From an uncultured Anaeromassilibacillus sp. (GTDB taxonomy: Bacteria; Bacillota; Clostridia; Oscillospirales; Acutalibacteraceae), in the NCBI GenBank assembly GCA_930987725.1, contig CAKNKY010000010.1, positions 1 to 57,715 on the forward strand: a stretch of DNA of 57,715 bases, in the 5' to 3' direction. Position 1 is the stretch's first letter. Every line of letters starts with the position of its first letter. The notes beneath the pieces are model-generated. The model saw nothing but the letters and a program-made list of their open reading frames with translations. It searched no databases and was not told the DNA's origin. Of this stretch, positions 7,942 to 17,123 are shown in pieces. Position numbers and translations under genes: made by a program.

Positions 7942-7970
7942 ATCATACCGCATATGTCCCGCCGGTGCAA
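7942..7970 (-). promoter_or_regulatory. Promoter of the acetyltransferase gene
   Basis: TTGCAC (7970-7965), 17-base spacer, TATGAT (7947-7942) on the minus strand, about 50 bases before the start codon at 7892. Confidence 0.6.
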
Positions 7971-8090
7971 TGGGGCGCCTGCTGTCAGGTGCGGAGGCAA
8001 GCCTGGACCTGGGCCGTGCTGCTTGCCCGGCGGGAACTTTTTCATGAAACACAGAAAGAGGGAGCGGTTTTTTTGAACCAAGCGCGGAGC

Positions 8091-10558
8091 GAAACACCCC
8101 CGCAAATGCGGGGAAAAGATGCTCTCGCACCATGTCTTGTAGTGCTGCTTGGGATCACCCCCGCGTGTGCGGGGAAAAGAGGGCGATGCGCCCGTCGCTG
8201 CCGATGCCGTAGGGATCAACCCCGCGTGTGCGGGGAAAAGCCGTGGACACCGTGGGAGAAGATCGTCCTCAAGGGATCACCCCCGCGTGTGCGGGGAAAA
8301 GCGCTCGTGCTCACGGATTTCATGGCGGACTCTAGGATCACCCCCGCGTGTGCGGGGAAAAGTGCTTCCACTTCCTCCACGCGCACACTTTCCGAGGATC
8401 ACCCCCGCGTGTGCGGGGAAAAGTGGAAGTTCGGCGGCGGGTCGTTCAGCACCCAGGGATCACCCCCGCGTGTGCGGGGAAAAGGGCGGTATTCTTTTGG
8501 TAGAAAACACATATGAAGGATCACCCCCGCGTGTGCGGGGAAAAGCCTGGGTTGCACAAAATGCAGACGGATTTTGGAGGATCACCCCCGCGTGTGCGGG
8601 GAAAAGCTGTCAGCTCAAGCATCGCTTTGCCCTCCTCCGGGATCACCCCCGCGTGTGCGGGGAAAAGCCAAAATCTTTTGCAGCTGTAGCGGAATGGGAA
8701 GGATCACCCCCGCGTGTGCGGGGAAAAGGCAAAAGAGCACGCATTTTTTGCGTGGTGATGGGGATCACCCCCGCGTGTGCGGGGAAAAGACTTGAAAGAA
8801 CGCCGCAGGATTCAGCGTTTTAGGATCACCCCCGCGTGTGCGGGGAAAAGCTTGCAAAGTTTGACGGTTTAGGCGTTTTCTGAGGATCACCCCCGCGTGT
8901 GCGGGGAAAAGTTAGACGTAGATTTTCGCTGAACAAGTGCAGCGGGATCACCCCCGCGTGTGCGGGGAAAAGTAAACGTTTCGGCACAAAAAACGCCGTT
9001 GCTGAGGATCACCCCCGCGTGTGCGGGGAAAAGTCATCGAGTACGTTGTAAACCTTATCGATCCAGGGATCACCCCCGCGTGTGCGGGGAAAAGTGAATG
9101 AAAAACCTGTACATTTTCTGTTTCAAGGGATCACCCCCGCGTGTGCGGGGAAAAGAAAAAGCCTTCATTGCACAAATTCCCCATGCCAGGATCACCCCCG
9201 CGTGTGCGGGGAAAAGACGCCGTCAATGGCAATATGTATAGTGTAACAAGGATCACCCCCGCGTGTGCGGGGAAAAGACTGATTTCGATCAGCGCCAACA
9301 AAGCGTATGAGGATCACCCCCGCGTGTGCGGGGAAAAGTTTCGATCCAGCCTGTAGACAGTGTGGAAAAGAGGATCACCCCCGCGTGTGCGGGGAAAAGT
9401 GTGGCATCTACATGGGGAAACGCTTTGACCAGGGATCACCCCCGCGTGTGCGGGGAAAAGCTGATCCAAACGGCCGCCGGGCTGGCTGCCTGGGGATCAC
9501 CCCCGCGTGTGCGGGGAAAAGAATCCAAGCCCGCCAAGCGCTGGGAAAGCGTGAGGATCACCCCCGCGTGTGCGGGGAAAAGGCGGCGCACAGGCTGCGG
9601 CCAATGCCGCGCAGGGGATCACCCCCGCGTGTGCGGGGAAAAGATGGCTATGCACCCATCGGCGCGCAAGTTACCGGGATCACCCCCGCGTGTGCGGGGA
9701 AAAGCTCGATCTCTTCGCAAAAAGCCTTTGCAAGGGAGGATCACCCCCGCGTGTGCGGGGAAAAGATGTATTGCTCACCGTCCAGCTCCGTCACTACAGG
9801 ATCACCCCCGCGTGTGCGGGGAAAAGCCCAGGCCGCAGCCGATGCCCTTGTTGCCGCTGGGATCACCCCCGCGTGTGCGGGGAAAAGGCCTTTTCGGCCC
9901 TGCCGGAAGCAAAGCGCGAGGGATCACCCCCGCGTGTGCGGGGAAAAGCAAGGCCCGGATGAAAAATGATCCGTCCGGCAAGGATCACCCCCGCGTGTGC
10001 GGGGAAAAGTTGTATTGAGAATTTCCGGCGTTTCTGCGCTCAGGATCACCCCCGCGTGTGCGGGGAAAAGTTGTCAGTTCCGATAAACTGAGAAAGTTCG
10101 TAAGGATCACCCCCGCGTGTGCGGGGAAAAGACTGCTGCGCTCTGGTCTGCCGGGCGCTCAAAAGGATCACCCCCGCGTGTGCGGGGAAAAGTATCACCG
10201 CCTCGTCGTCTGCCCCCAGCACAAGGGATCACCCCCGCGTGTGCGGGGAAAAGTTGTAGTAGTTCTGGCCGTACCCAGCCCTCTTGGGATCACCCCCGCG
10301 TGTGCGGGGAAAAGGAGAGGGCCGCCAAGGGGGATTTCCGCAAAGAGGGATCACCCCCGCGTGTGCGGGGAAAAGCAAGGGCGTGGCGAGACGCTGGGTG
10401 CCGGGGTAGGATCACCCCCGCGTGTGCGGGGAAAAGAATATCCCCCGCGTTTTTCCTGCGGTCGGTCAGGGATCACCCCCGCGTGTGCGGGGAAAAGTAC
10501 AGCCGGAACTGCCGCAGGTGCGAGGACGCGGGATCACCCCCGCGTGTGCGGGGAAAAG
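8091..10558 (-). CRISPR. Type I-E CRISPR array, 41 repeats and 40 spacers
   Basis: Forty near-identical 28-base repeats occur at an exact 61-base period from 8152 to 10558. On the plus strand each begins GGATCACCCCCGCG and ends TGCGGGGAAAAG. A forty-first, degenerate repeat (8091-8118, five mismatches) marks the old end, and the repeat at 8213 has one change. Spacers are 33 bases on this reckoning. Transcription is inferred to run on the minus strand from the cas2 side; there the repeat folds as CCCCGC-ACAC-GCGGGG followed by GTGATCC. The base next to every repeat is a purine on the plus strand (20 A, 20 G), so the true repeat is probably 29 bases with a pyrimidine last base and 32-base spacers, giving an 8-base crRNA handle GUGAUCCY. 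Such repeats and handle are typical of type I-E. Confidence 0.98.
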
Positions 10559-10605
10559 ACTAAAAAAGGCCCGAAGGTACGCCATTTTTTCCTTTGAGCA
10601 GCACA
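10559..10605 (-). promoter_or_regulatory. CRISPR leader, unusually short
   Basis: Only 47 bases separate the first repeat from the cas2 stop codon. The minus-strand sequence ends GGCCTTTTTTAGT before the first repeat. New spacers would be added here. If a longer leader or a crRNA promoter is needed, it must lie inside the 3' end of the cas2/exonuclease gene. Confidence 0.6.
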
Positions 10606-11472
10606 CTATTCCTTTAGTTTCTCATAAAGCTGCAGCTCCAATTTGCAGTCCGCCGCCGCCCTGTGGGCGGGAAAACTGAGAAGGGAAAAGTGTTGGAGCA
10701 GCGTTTCCAGTTTATAATTTGGCACACCATACACCTTCCGCCTGGCCAGGCTCAGCAGATCCAGGCAGCGGTTGGTCGGGACGGGCTTCTGATTGCGGAA
10801 ACAGGCAGCCTGGATAAAATCCATGTCAAAGCTGATATGATATCCGACAAGCCTGTGCCGGCCGATAAAGGCAAGAAACTCTTCCAAAGCCTGCTGCGGC
10901 GAGACGCCCTCCTTCTGCAGAAGGGAATCGGTGATTCCTGTCAACGAAACAATCTGCTGTGGAAGACTCCGATCGATCCGAACAAGGCGGGAGAACGTTT
11001 CAACCGGCCGGAAGCCTTCTGCCAAAACAGCTCCGTATTCAATAATCTGGTCTTTTGCGGCGTTCAGGCCCGTTGTCTCCACATCGATCACGGCGATCCG
11101 CTCCGCATGACCTGCCACCGCTTGTCTTCTTCGCGCCATCTGCCCTTTGGCCGCGTTGCTGAACCCGGGTTTCAGACCTTCCTGAGGGGAAGCGGCTCCG
11201 GGCAGCGGACGCTTCATCAGCGTTATGCCGTCAAAATCCACCGGAGTCCAATTTGAATTGTGGACCCGGAACATCATTTTCTGTTCCCCGTTTGCGGAAT
11301 AAACCATCGTCGCCCGTCCGTTTTTCAAATGTGCACAGACACGGTTCCACAGCTCCTCTCTGACACGCCCGGAAACGGTTCCCACATAAACGCCTGTGTT
11401 GATTTCGCAAAGCCATTTTGACAGATCCCCGCGCAATTTCGGCGGGCAATCCGTGAGACTGATTACAACAAT
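10606..11472 (-). CDS. cas2: Cas2 fused to DEDDh (DnaQ-like) exonuclease
   Basis: Adaptation protein that joins Cas1 in the spacer integrase, with a 3'-5' exonuclease domain expected to trim prespacers. Residues 1-95 are Cas2 of the I-E type (SLTDCPPKLRGDLSKWLCEI, TGVYVGTVSGRVRE). A basic linker leads to a DEDDh domain from about 124: DVETTGL (D130, E132), SFDMDF (D216), and AHRAAAD (H270, D275). There is no ATG, GTG or TTG at the expected N-terminus: an AUU at 11472, eight bases after AGGAGG, gives the family-like MVVISLTD. The first conventional start, TTG at 11436, would delete the conserved Asp8 strand. The ATG that overlaps the cas1 stop (11479) is in the wrong frame. Either AUU initiation or a small frameshift (for example a lost GC pair) explains this. 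Confidence 0.9.
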   Translation of the reverse strand: MVVISLTDCPPKLRGDLSKWLCEINTGVYVGTVSGRVREELWNRVCAHLKNGRATMVYSANGEQKMMFRVHNSNWTPVDFDGITLMKRPLPGAASPQEGLKPGFSNAAKGQMARRRQAVAGHAERIAVIDVETTGLNAAKDQIIEYGAVLAEGFRPVETFSRLVRIDRSLPQQIVSLTGITDSLLQKEGVSPQQALEEFLAFIGRHRLVGYHISFDMDFIQAACFRNQKPVPTNRCLDLLSLARRKVYGVPNYKLETLLQHFSLLSFPAHRAAADCKLELQLYEKLKE

Positions 11473-11489
11473 CGCTCATCCCTCCTCCC
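11470..11489 (-). promoter_or_regulatory. cas2 start region with AUU candidate
   Basis: The purine-rich run GGGAGGAGG (11489-11481) is followed by an out-of-frame ATG and, eight bases after AGGAGG, by ATT in the Cas2 frame. The codon before ATT is GCG and the one before that is TGA, so the reading frame cannot begin further upstream. Confidence 0.55.
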
Positions 11490-12411
11490 AGGCGTAGTTG
11501 ACCGCATTGTCCACCGTGCCGATGCGATTGTCCCACAGATAAACCGCTTCCTCCTGCTCCGTTTTTTCCTCCGGAGCCAAAAGCCAGCGAATATCATGCA
11601 CCATCCGCTCAAGAATCCGGGCGCTCACCATCGCGTCCCTGACCCGCCGCCGGACAACGGCAGGCAGGTCCTCCGGGTTCTCGGCAGCCACCTGAAATGC
11701 AATCGGAATGGTGACCTCCGCCTTGTAAAGATCGGCAATATCATAGACAAAGGAACACTCGTGGCCGACATGGATAAATCCGAGCCCCGGCGAGCATCCC
11801 AGCGCGACGATCACCGCGTGGGCCAGCCCGTACAGGCAGGCATGCCCCGCCGACAGCGCCTGGTTCACACTGTCCCCTGCTGAAAAATCATCCGGTTTGT
11901 AGACACGCCCGTTCCACTGCACGCCCGTCTCCTTCGCAGCCTTTTGATACGCGCTTCGGACACGGCTTCCCTCCCGTCCGCGCAGCTGCTGCGTTGTAAG
12001 ATGCGCCACATCCTCTTCGGGGAATCGAAGCTGATACATTCTTCGCACCACATCCAGATGCTTCCTTGTGTTGCTGACAAGCTCAGCCTGTCTTTCCAAT
12101 AATCTTGAGCGCGTTGTGAGCGGTCTGCCGTGGGCGTAATAGCGGACGCCGTGCTCCCCCACCCAGACGGCGCCCACACCGGCATCCCCCATCAGCTCCA
12201 TGGCGCGGTGCGTCACACGGGTTCCCGGCCCAAGAAGAAGGACAGACACGGCGGCGGCCGGCACATGGACAACGCCGGTGTCATCCGTGACGGTGATCGC
12301 TCCATCCTGACGCCCCAGCGTGCAGTGTTCCAAATACAGAAACGTCATGCGATCCTTGATCTGAGGAAGCGCCTGAAGCTCCGGCCGAACGATTCCGGGC
12401 TGGTCTCCCAT
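11476..12411 (-). CDS. cas1: Cas1 integrase, type I-E
   Basis: Metal-dependent spacer integrase, 311 residues, within the family's usual size. The three active-site residues are visible: Glu in LRGREGSRVRSAYQ, His in GFIHVGHE and Asp in FVYDIADLYK. The E. coli-type C-terminal proline-rich tail is not seen; instead the protein ends in an acidic segment. The ATG at 12411 (TGATG overlap with cas6e, AGGAGG six bases before) is preferred over a GTG one codon upstream. It is followed directly by cas2. Confidence 0.96.
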   Translation of the reverse strand: MGDQPGIVRPELQALPQIKDRMTFLYLEHCTLGRQDGAITVTDDTGVVHVPAAAVSVLLLGPGTRVTHRAMELMGDAGVGAVWVGEHGVRYYAHGRPLTTRSRLLERQAELVSNTRKHLDVVRRMYQLRFPEEDVAHLTTQQLRGREGSRVRSAYQKAAKETGVQWNGRVYKPDDFSAGDSVNQALSAGHACLYGLAHAVIVALGCSPGLGFIHVGHECSFVYDIADLYKAEVTIPIAFQVAAENPEDLPAVVRRRVRDAMVSARILERMVHDIRWLLAPEEKTEQEEAVYLWDNRIGTVDNAVNYAWEEG

Positions 12412-13061
12412 CACCGGCCTCCTTTCACGCGCATGACGGTCAAAAGGCCAAGGCCGTATGCCTTTCCGCGCCCGATTCCGCCGGTCAGCGCGCCGCAGAA
12501 CAAATCCGGGTCGCTCACACGCAGCGTTCCCTCATATGTCACGGCAAGAAGCGAAACCCGCTGCCTATCGCTCCCCTTCCGGAACTGGAGCCATTTCGAC
12601 GAGACGACGGAAAAACGGCCCGGTTCCAGAGAAAACCCGTATTTTCCGGCACGCTCCGACAGCCATCTCTCCTGATGCTCCGCCGTGATATGGGCGAACA
12701 CCTTTCCGCGTTCCCTCTGCGCACCGGGCTGGGAACGGCTCACCGTGGGATTCGCGGTCAGACGAAACTGCCAGACGCTCCCCGCCTCAACGCGCCGCAG
12801 GAGCTGCGTGTAGTCCTTTGTCTCCATCACGGGTTCTCTGTCCCGCGGGCCAAACTGGGCGGCGATGGAGGCGAGCGCAGGAACTTCCCCGCTCACAATC
12901 AGCAGATAGAGTTTTCCGCCGAGCCGATCCAGACGCCACAGCGCCCGGCGCCGTTCTCCCGAAAATGCGCTCTCCACCGCGCCGTGCAGCTTCTGGGGAG
13001 AGACAAGCGCCTGCATGGTGCTGCGCAGGGAATCATCCAGCTCTACTCTTGAGAGATACAT
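12411..13061 (-). CDS. cas6e: Cas6e crRNA endoribonuclease
   Basis: Cuts the CRISPR transcript at the base of each repeat hairpin and stays bound to the crRNA 3' end in Cascade. The 216-residue protein begins MYLSRVELD, has the N-terminal histidine (about His26, in QKLHGAVESAF) used in catalysis, and ends with the glycine-rich loop ALTGGIGRGKAYGLGLL typical of Cas6e RAMP folds. Six bases separate it from cas5e, and its stop overlaps the cas1 start. Confidence 0.95.
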   Translation of the reverse strand: MYLSRVELDDSLRSTMQALVSPQKLHGAVESAFSGERRRALWRLDRLGGKLYLLIVSGEVPALASIAAQFGPRDREPVMETKDYTQLLRRVEAGSVWQFRLTANPTVSRSQPGAQRERGKVFAHITAEHQERWLSERAGKYGFSLEPGRFSVVSSKWLQFRKGSDRQRVSLLAVTYEGTLRVSDPDLFCGALTGGIGRGKAYGLGLLTVMRVKGGR

Positions 13062-13067
13062 GCCCTG

Positions 13068-13790
13068 TCACCTCCATTCCGAAAAGGGATCGTGCTCTGT
13101 TTCCGGCTGCGCGTCCCCGGGGCAGTCCGCCCTGTATTCGCGCACGGGGCGGAAACCATAACGGCGATGCACAGGGCTGAAGGAGATCGGCTGATCCCGG
13201 ACGGGAACACCCGCTTCCTGCGGGCCGGCATCCGCGACAATCCGGCAGGAAGATCCGCTCCGCTTTCTCCATGCCGGCACAAGGGAAGGCTCGATGCGCA
13301 GCGTTTCGAGCAGCTCCGTCTGCCGGATGCCGAGGCAAAGCGGCTGTGTGGGCGGGCAGGAACGCCGGCCCAGGAACAGAGGAAACGCCGGGCTGCGCAG
13401 AGCGCTTTCCAGACGCTGCAAAAGGCGTTCATCCCCGCTCTCCAGCCCCACAAGGAAGACGGCGTCCGTGAGATAATGCCGCCGCGTCACATAGGGAGCA
13501 GACGGCGCTTTCCCCGCCGCCCGCGCTTTTGCCGCCTGCTGCGGGGTTGGGTTGTTCGCCGTGTGGAAGTCCACGAGGAGACCACCCTCCTGATCCACCC
13601 GCACGGCAAAGCGCAGGGCGCCCAATTCCCGCATGCCCTCTTCGTCTTCACGGCGCAGGCCAAGCGCGGCGGCCAACAGGCCGAGGACACCGCTTTTCGT
13701 CGGCTCGCGGTTTGTTTTTCGGATCTCAAACTTGGAATCGACTCCCCAGGCCTGCAGGGGAGCCGCGAGACGCAGAAGCAGCGTAGCCAT
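13068..13790 (-). CDS. cas5e: Cas5e Cascade subunit
   Basis: Cascade protein that caps the crRNA 5' handle. The start MATLLLRLAAPLQAWG is the family's characteristic first strand, followed by the FEIRKTNREPTKSGVLGLLAAALG block, where a basic patch is expected to hold the repeat-derived handle. At 240 residues it is normal length. The ATG overlaps the cas7e stop by one base (TGATG). Confidence 0.95.
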   Translation of the reverse strand: MATLLLRLAAPLQAWGVDSKFEIRKTNREPTKSGVLGLLAAALGLRREDEEGMRELGALRFAVRVDQEGGLLVDFHTANNPTPQQAAKARAAGKAPSAPYVTRRHYLTDAVFLVGLESGDERLLQRLESALRSPAFPLFLGRRSCPPTQPLCLGIRQTELLETLRIEPSLVPAWRKRSGSSCRIVADAGPQEAGVPVRDQPISFSPVHRRYGFRPVREYRADCPGDAQPETEHDPFSEWR

Positions 13791-14863
13791 CAGTCCACCT
13801 CGACCGCGCCGAGCCTGCAGCAGACCGCATGTTCCAGAGCGTCCAGAAGATCGTTCATGGTCGTGGGGACGGCGGAGAGCCCTTCCAGGCCCTTTCCGAT
13901 GACAAAGGCTTCCGCCGGTTCCCCTGTGTAATTTGCGTAGATCTGTTCGGCATAGGCCGCCAGCCTTCCGGCGGAGGGAGCCGCAAAGCCGTCCGCGGAA
14001 GGTGGAACCGCCTTTTCAAACGCACCGCAGAGGTTGACCGGCTGATCCTCCCGTACCGTGAGATAGACAGCGTCCGGGAGCGTGCGGTTTGCAAAGGTGT
14101 TTTGCCTGCCCGTGGGCATGGAGCACAGGAAGGCCTGTGCAAAGGCGCGCACGACGGCGGGCGTCTGCTCCAACCCGAGATGACCGGCAAGCTCCATCAC
14201 ATTCACGGTGGCGTAGCGGTACAGCGTGGAGGAATTGAACTCCACCGTTCCGAGATGGCCCGCGCCCGCGCTATCCTCAGGCGCGCAGTCGTCCACGGCG
14301 GTAAAATAGTCATATTCATTTTGGACGGCGTGGGTTGAAATGCTGTGCGCCACTTGAGCGGCCGCATCGTAATTCAGCGAAGGATCGCTCGCCACCATGC
14401 GCCCAAACAGCGCCATATCCACGGAGGGCATGTCTTTCAGCGCCTTTTTGTATTCCTTCTTGTCCTCGCAGCCTTCCACCGCAAGCCGTGCCAAAGCGGC
14501 CGCCTGCGCCTTGCTCATAAAGAACAGGGCTTCGGTTCCCTTGTCCTCGGATTTGATGTTCAGGCCCGCATTTGCCAGGGCCTTCATCGCCATGGCGGAG
14601 GCATCCTGTTCCGGCGCGAGGGCGGAGATTTCACCGGCGACGAGCGCAACAATTTTTTTCGTCCGCGTGCCGAGCTGTTCCTCCGAAAGCAGCGTCCTGA
14701 ACATCAGCCGCATGGCGCGCTTCCACGCCTGGGAGGACACACGCGCGCGGGTTACGCCGCCATAGACCGCCGTTTTGGGGCTTCCGGTATCATCGCGGTT
14801 GATGCAGTTCGGCGGCACCGTCTGCAGCACGTGAATATCAATGTACAATCTCTTCTGATTCAT
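13790..14863 (-). CDS. cas7e: Cas7e Cascade backbone subunit
   Basis: Backbone subunit expected to line the crRNA in six copies. It shows the family N-terminus YIDIHVLQTVPPNCINRDD, then GVTRARVSSQAWKRAMR, and a C-terminal glycine-rich region. The 357-residue length is typical. The start overlaps the cse2 stop (ATGA), and the whole operon from cas3 to cas2 is joined by overlaps or very short gaps. Confidence 0.96.
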   Translation of the reverse strand: MNQKRLYIDIHVLQTVPPNCINRDDTGSPKTAVYGGVTRARVSSQAWKRAMRLMFRTLLSEEQLGTRTKKIVALVAGEISALAPEQDASAMAMKALANAGLNIKSEDKGTEALFFMSKAQAAALARLAVEGCEDKKEYKKALKDMPSVDMALFGRMVASDPSLNYDAAAQVAHSISTHAVQNEYDYFTAVDDCAPEDSAGAGHLGTVEFNSSTLYRYATVNVMELAGHLGLEQTPAVVRAFAQAFLCSMPTGRQNTFANRTLPDAVYLTVREDQPVNLCGAFEKAVPPSADGFAAPSAGRLAAYAEQIYANYTGEPAEAFVIGKGLEGLSAVPTTMNDLLDALEHAVCCRLGAVEVD

Positions 14864-15486
14864 TCCTGCTTCCCTTCCCCTTCTTTTGTCTGATCGTTCG
14901 TCTGCCCATCATCCGCCGGCGCCCGGTAGTAGTCCTGTCCCCAGCGAAGGCGCACACGCTGCGACGAAGTCTGAAACTGAAGATCATACAGATCCGACGC
15001 AAGGCCCACATAATCAAGGGGGATTCCCCCGCTGCGCAAGAGCTGGATCATCCCGCGCAGGTGCTGCGCCGCCTCCTGCATCGACGCCGCGCTTGTCAGC
15101 GCCTGGAACCGCCGCAAAACGGGGGCATCCTGAGGATCCTCCCCCGGCTTGACCAGCAGACGCACCGCACGCCCGAGAGACTGACCGTCCCGGTGCATGG
15201 GTTCCCGTCCCGGATCCCGGCCCTGCTGGTGCAGGGCGAATAAGGTAACCGCCAGGTAGACGGCCAACTCCGCTTTTGTCGGCACACCGCTTTCGCTCTC
15301 AAGCTCCGGCGGAAATTCCAAAAGGAATTCCCCCCACAATTCCGGCAGTTCCCCCGGCACACGTCCCACGCCGCGCCGCAAGTTGGCAAGAGCCGCCTTT
15401 TGCCGGTGCTCCGGCAGATGCTGCAGCCGAAACAGGCGGGCTGCCGTATCCCGCTGCACCAGTTCTCTCTCCGTTTGTCCTGTCAT
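14860..15486 (-). CDS. cse2: Cse2/CasB small Cascade subunit
   Basis: Small helical subunit (208 residues), two copies of which stabilise the displaced DNA strand in Cascade. Family marks include LANLRRGVGRVPGELPELW near the N-terminus, LRRFQALTSAASMQEAAQHLRGMIQLLR and the C-terminal RLRWGQDYYR. The frame is open upstream, but start 15486 is set by the ATGA overlap with the cse1 stop. It ends in an acidic/polar tail that overlaps the cas7e start. Confidence 0.94.
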   Translation of the reverse strand: MTGQTERELVQRDTAARLFRLQHLPEHRQKAALANLRRGVGRVPGELPELWGEFLLEFPPELESESGVPTKAELAVYLAVTLFALHQQGRDPGREPMHRDGQSLGRAVRLLVKPGEDPQDAPVLRRFQALTSAASMQEAAQHLRGMIQLLRSGGIPLDYVGLASDLYDLQFQTSSQRVRLRWGQDYYRAPADDGQTNDQTKEGEGKQE

Positions 15487-17123
15487 GCCGTTCCTCCCTT
15501 CCCGTAAATCACGGCAATCCGGCTGAGAAACGCATTGTACGCTTCCGGCGCGGAATAATGCCGTTTGATGCTTGTTTCGTTTTTGCCCTTTTTCGATCGA
15601 TCTTCGATGGAGCGTCCAATCAGGGCTCTCGTCCCCGCCTCCCGCACCAATTCCTCGCCAAAGCGGCGGGCAAGCTGTGCGGCCTGATTTTGCCACTGGA
15701 GAATTTTGTTCTCCTCTTCTCCCCGCATGGGATCGATTGTGCGCAGCCACTCGCGGAACGGCTGATCGACGCGGAAATAGAATTGCTCCTTCGCTTTGCC
15801 CGCTTCGGCCTTTTGGCTGCCGTCCTTGTCCCGTCCCGCCGCAATTGCGAGATCGCAGGCCAGCCAGCCGACGGCTTCCGCCAGGCTTTCGCAACGCGCA
15901 ATCTCCTCCTGAATGCTCTTTCTCCAGCCCTTGCCGACATCCTCGAGCAGATCGGCGTGGAAGGAAAGTTCATCGGCAAACGTATCGGTCACAAAAAAAT
16001 CCTTGTCCCCGTATTCCACGCCTGTGATGCGGAACCGCACGAGAGAGCCGCGGTCAAGCAGATGGATTCCCGGATGCTGCAAACGGGAAATCCACCGGAC
16101 CACGCCCGGCGCATGGATCCCGTTTTCCTGCATGAAGACGGCAGGGAATTCTCTCCAAAACTGCTTTCCGGGATCGTGGCGCTTCGGCAGGAACACGAGC
16201 GGTGCGTTCCTGCTCCGCTGCACGCCTCTCCAAACGGTCATCTGCTCGCAATAGGCATACTCCGGCGAAAAGAAGTCTCCGCCCAGAAGGGAATAGCCCG
16301 TCACGCGATCGTTTTCCCTGTGAAGGAAAATGCGCCTGGACTGCAGCGTGAGCAGCGCAGCCGGATGATCCGGCTGCGGGATCTCCGTGCGCTCCCCGCT
16401 TCGGGGCGTCTCCAGCTCCCAACAGGGAACCCCTTCTCCCCATTTCTCCGCGCCGTCTTTCAGGAGCGTGAGGTTGAGCAGCAGCGTTTCAAACAGATTG
16501 GAACCAACCGCCTGGATCGGCCCCAGCTTTCCCAGCCATCCCGCGCCAACCGACGGCGCGCCCTTTGTTTTGGGCTTGGAGGACGTGTCGTCATAGCCGT
16601 TCAGATACAAAAGCCACCGCGCCGCCTGCGCGTAGCTCATTCCGCTCTTCTCCTCCCCGGAACAGGGCGGAAACAAGCGGATTTTGTTTCCGCTCTCGGA
16701 GAGTTCTCCGTTGAGCTTTGCTGCCGAATATTCCGTTCCGATTTTTGCCTGCGGCACCTGCCAGAACGGGCGTTCCGGATGAAACAGCCAGAACCGCTCC
16801 CGCCACGTTTTCAGGTACTGCTGCAGGGGTTCCGCCGGAAACCGGCCCAAACGCCAGAGTTTGCCCCAGCGGACGATGGCATCCTCCTCCTGCCGGAACG
16901 GCGCAGGCGCTCCCGTTTCATCCACACGCTGAAACACCGTCTGCAGGACGGCAAGCAGCAGCCGCAGCACCGCAACGTCCTGCGCCGGAAGCTCGCCCGA
17001 CAGATCGGCTGCTTCGTGGGCATGCAGGAGAGCGTCCGTGAGGGAAACCTCCCGCACGGAGCAATCGGGAAACCGTATGCGAATCCAGGGCTCTTCCAGC
17101 AGGTTAAATTCTGTTTCTTTCAT
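15483..17123 (-). CDS. cse1: Cse1/Cas8e large Cascade subunit
   Basis: Large subunit that reads the PAM and recruits Cas3; 546 residues. The start KETEFNLLEEPWIRI and the segments LLLAVLQTVFQ and GPIQAVGSNLFETLLLNL are typical of CasA/Cse1, and a C-terminal four-helix bundle is predicted from the ending. Its first 20 bases overlap the 3' end of cas3, so the effector complex is translated together with the nuclease. Confidence 0.95.
   Translation of the reverse strand: MKETEFNLLEEPWIRIRFPDCSVREVSLTDALLHAHEAADLSGELPAQDVAVLRLLLAVLQTVFQRVDETGAPAPFRQEEDAIVRWGKLWRLGRFPAEPLQQYLKTWRERFWLFHPERPFWQVPQAKIGTEYSAAKLNGELSESGNKIRLFPPCSGEEKSGMSYAQAARWLLYLNGYDDTSSKPKTKGAPSVGAGWLGKLGPIQAVGSNLFETLLLNLTLLKDGAEKWGEGVPCWELETPRSGERTEIPQPDHPAALLTLQSRRIFLHRENDRVTGYSLLGGDFFSPEYAYCEQMTVWRGVQRSRNAPLVFLPKRHDPGKQFWREFPAVFMQENGIHAPGVVRWISRLQHPGIHLLDRGSLVRFRITGVEYGDKDFFVTDTFADELSFHADLLEDVGKGWRKSIQEEIARCESLAEAVGWLACDLAIAAGRDKDGSQKAEAGKAKEQFYFRVDQPFREWLRTIDPMRGEEENKILQWQNQAAQLARRFGEELVREAGTRALIGRSIEDRSKKGKNETSIKRHYSAPEAYNAFLSRIAVIYGKGGTA

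Noticed and set aside
7599-10679. Many overlapping plus-strand frames with repeated ITPACAGK, DHPRVCGEK and GSPPRVRGK segments.
   Set aside because: They are CRISPR repeats read in three frames; the 61-base period shifts frame each time, and no ribosome site or protein family supports them.
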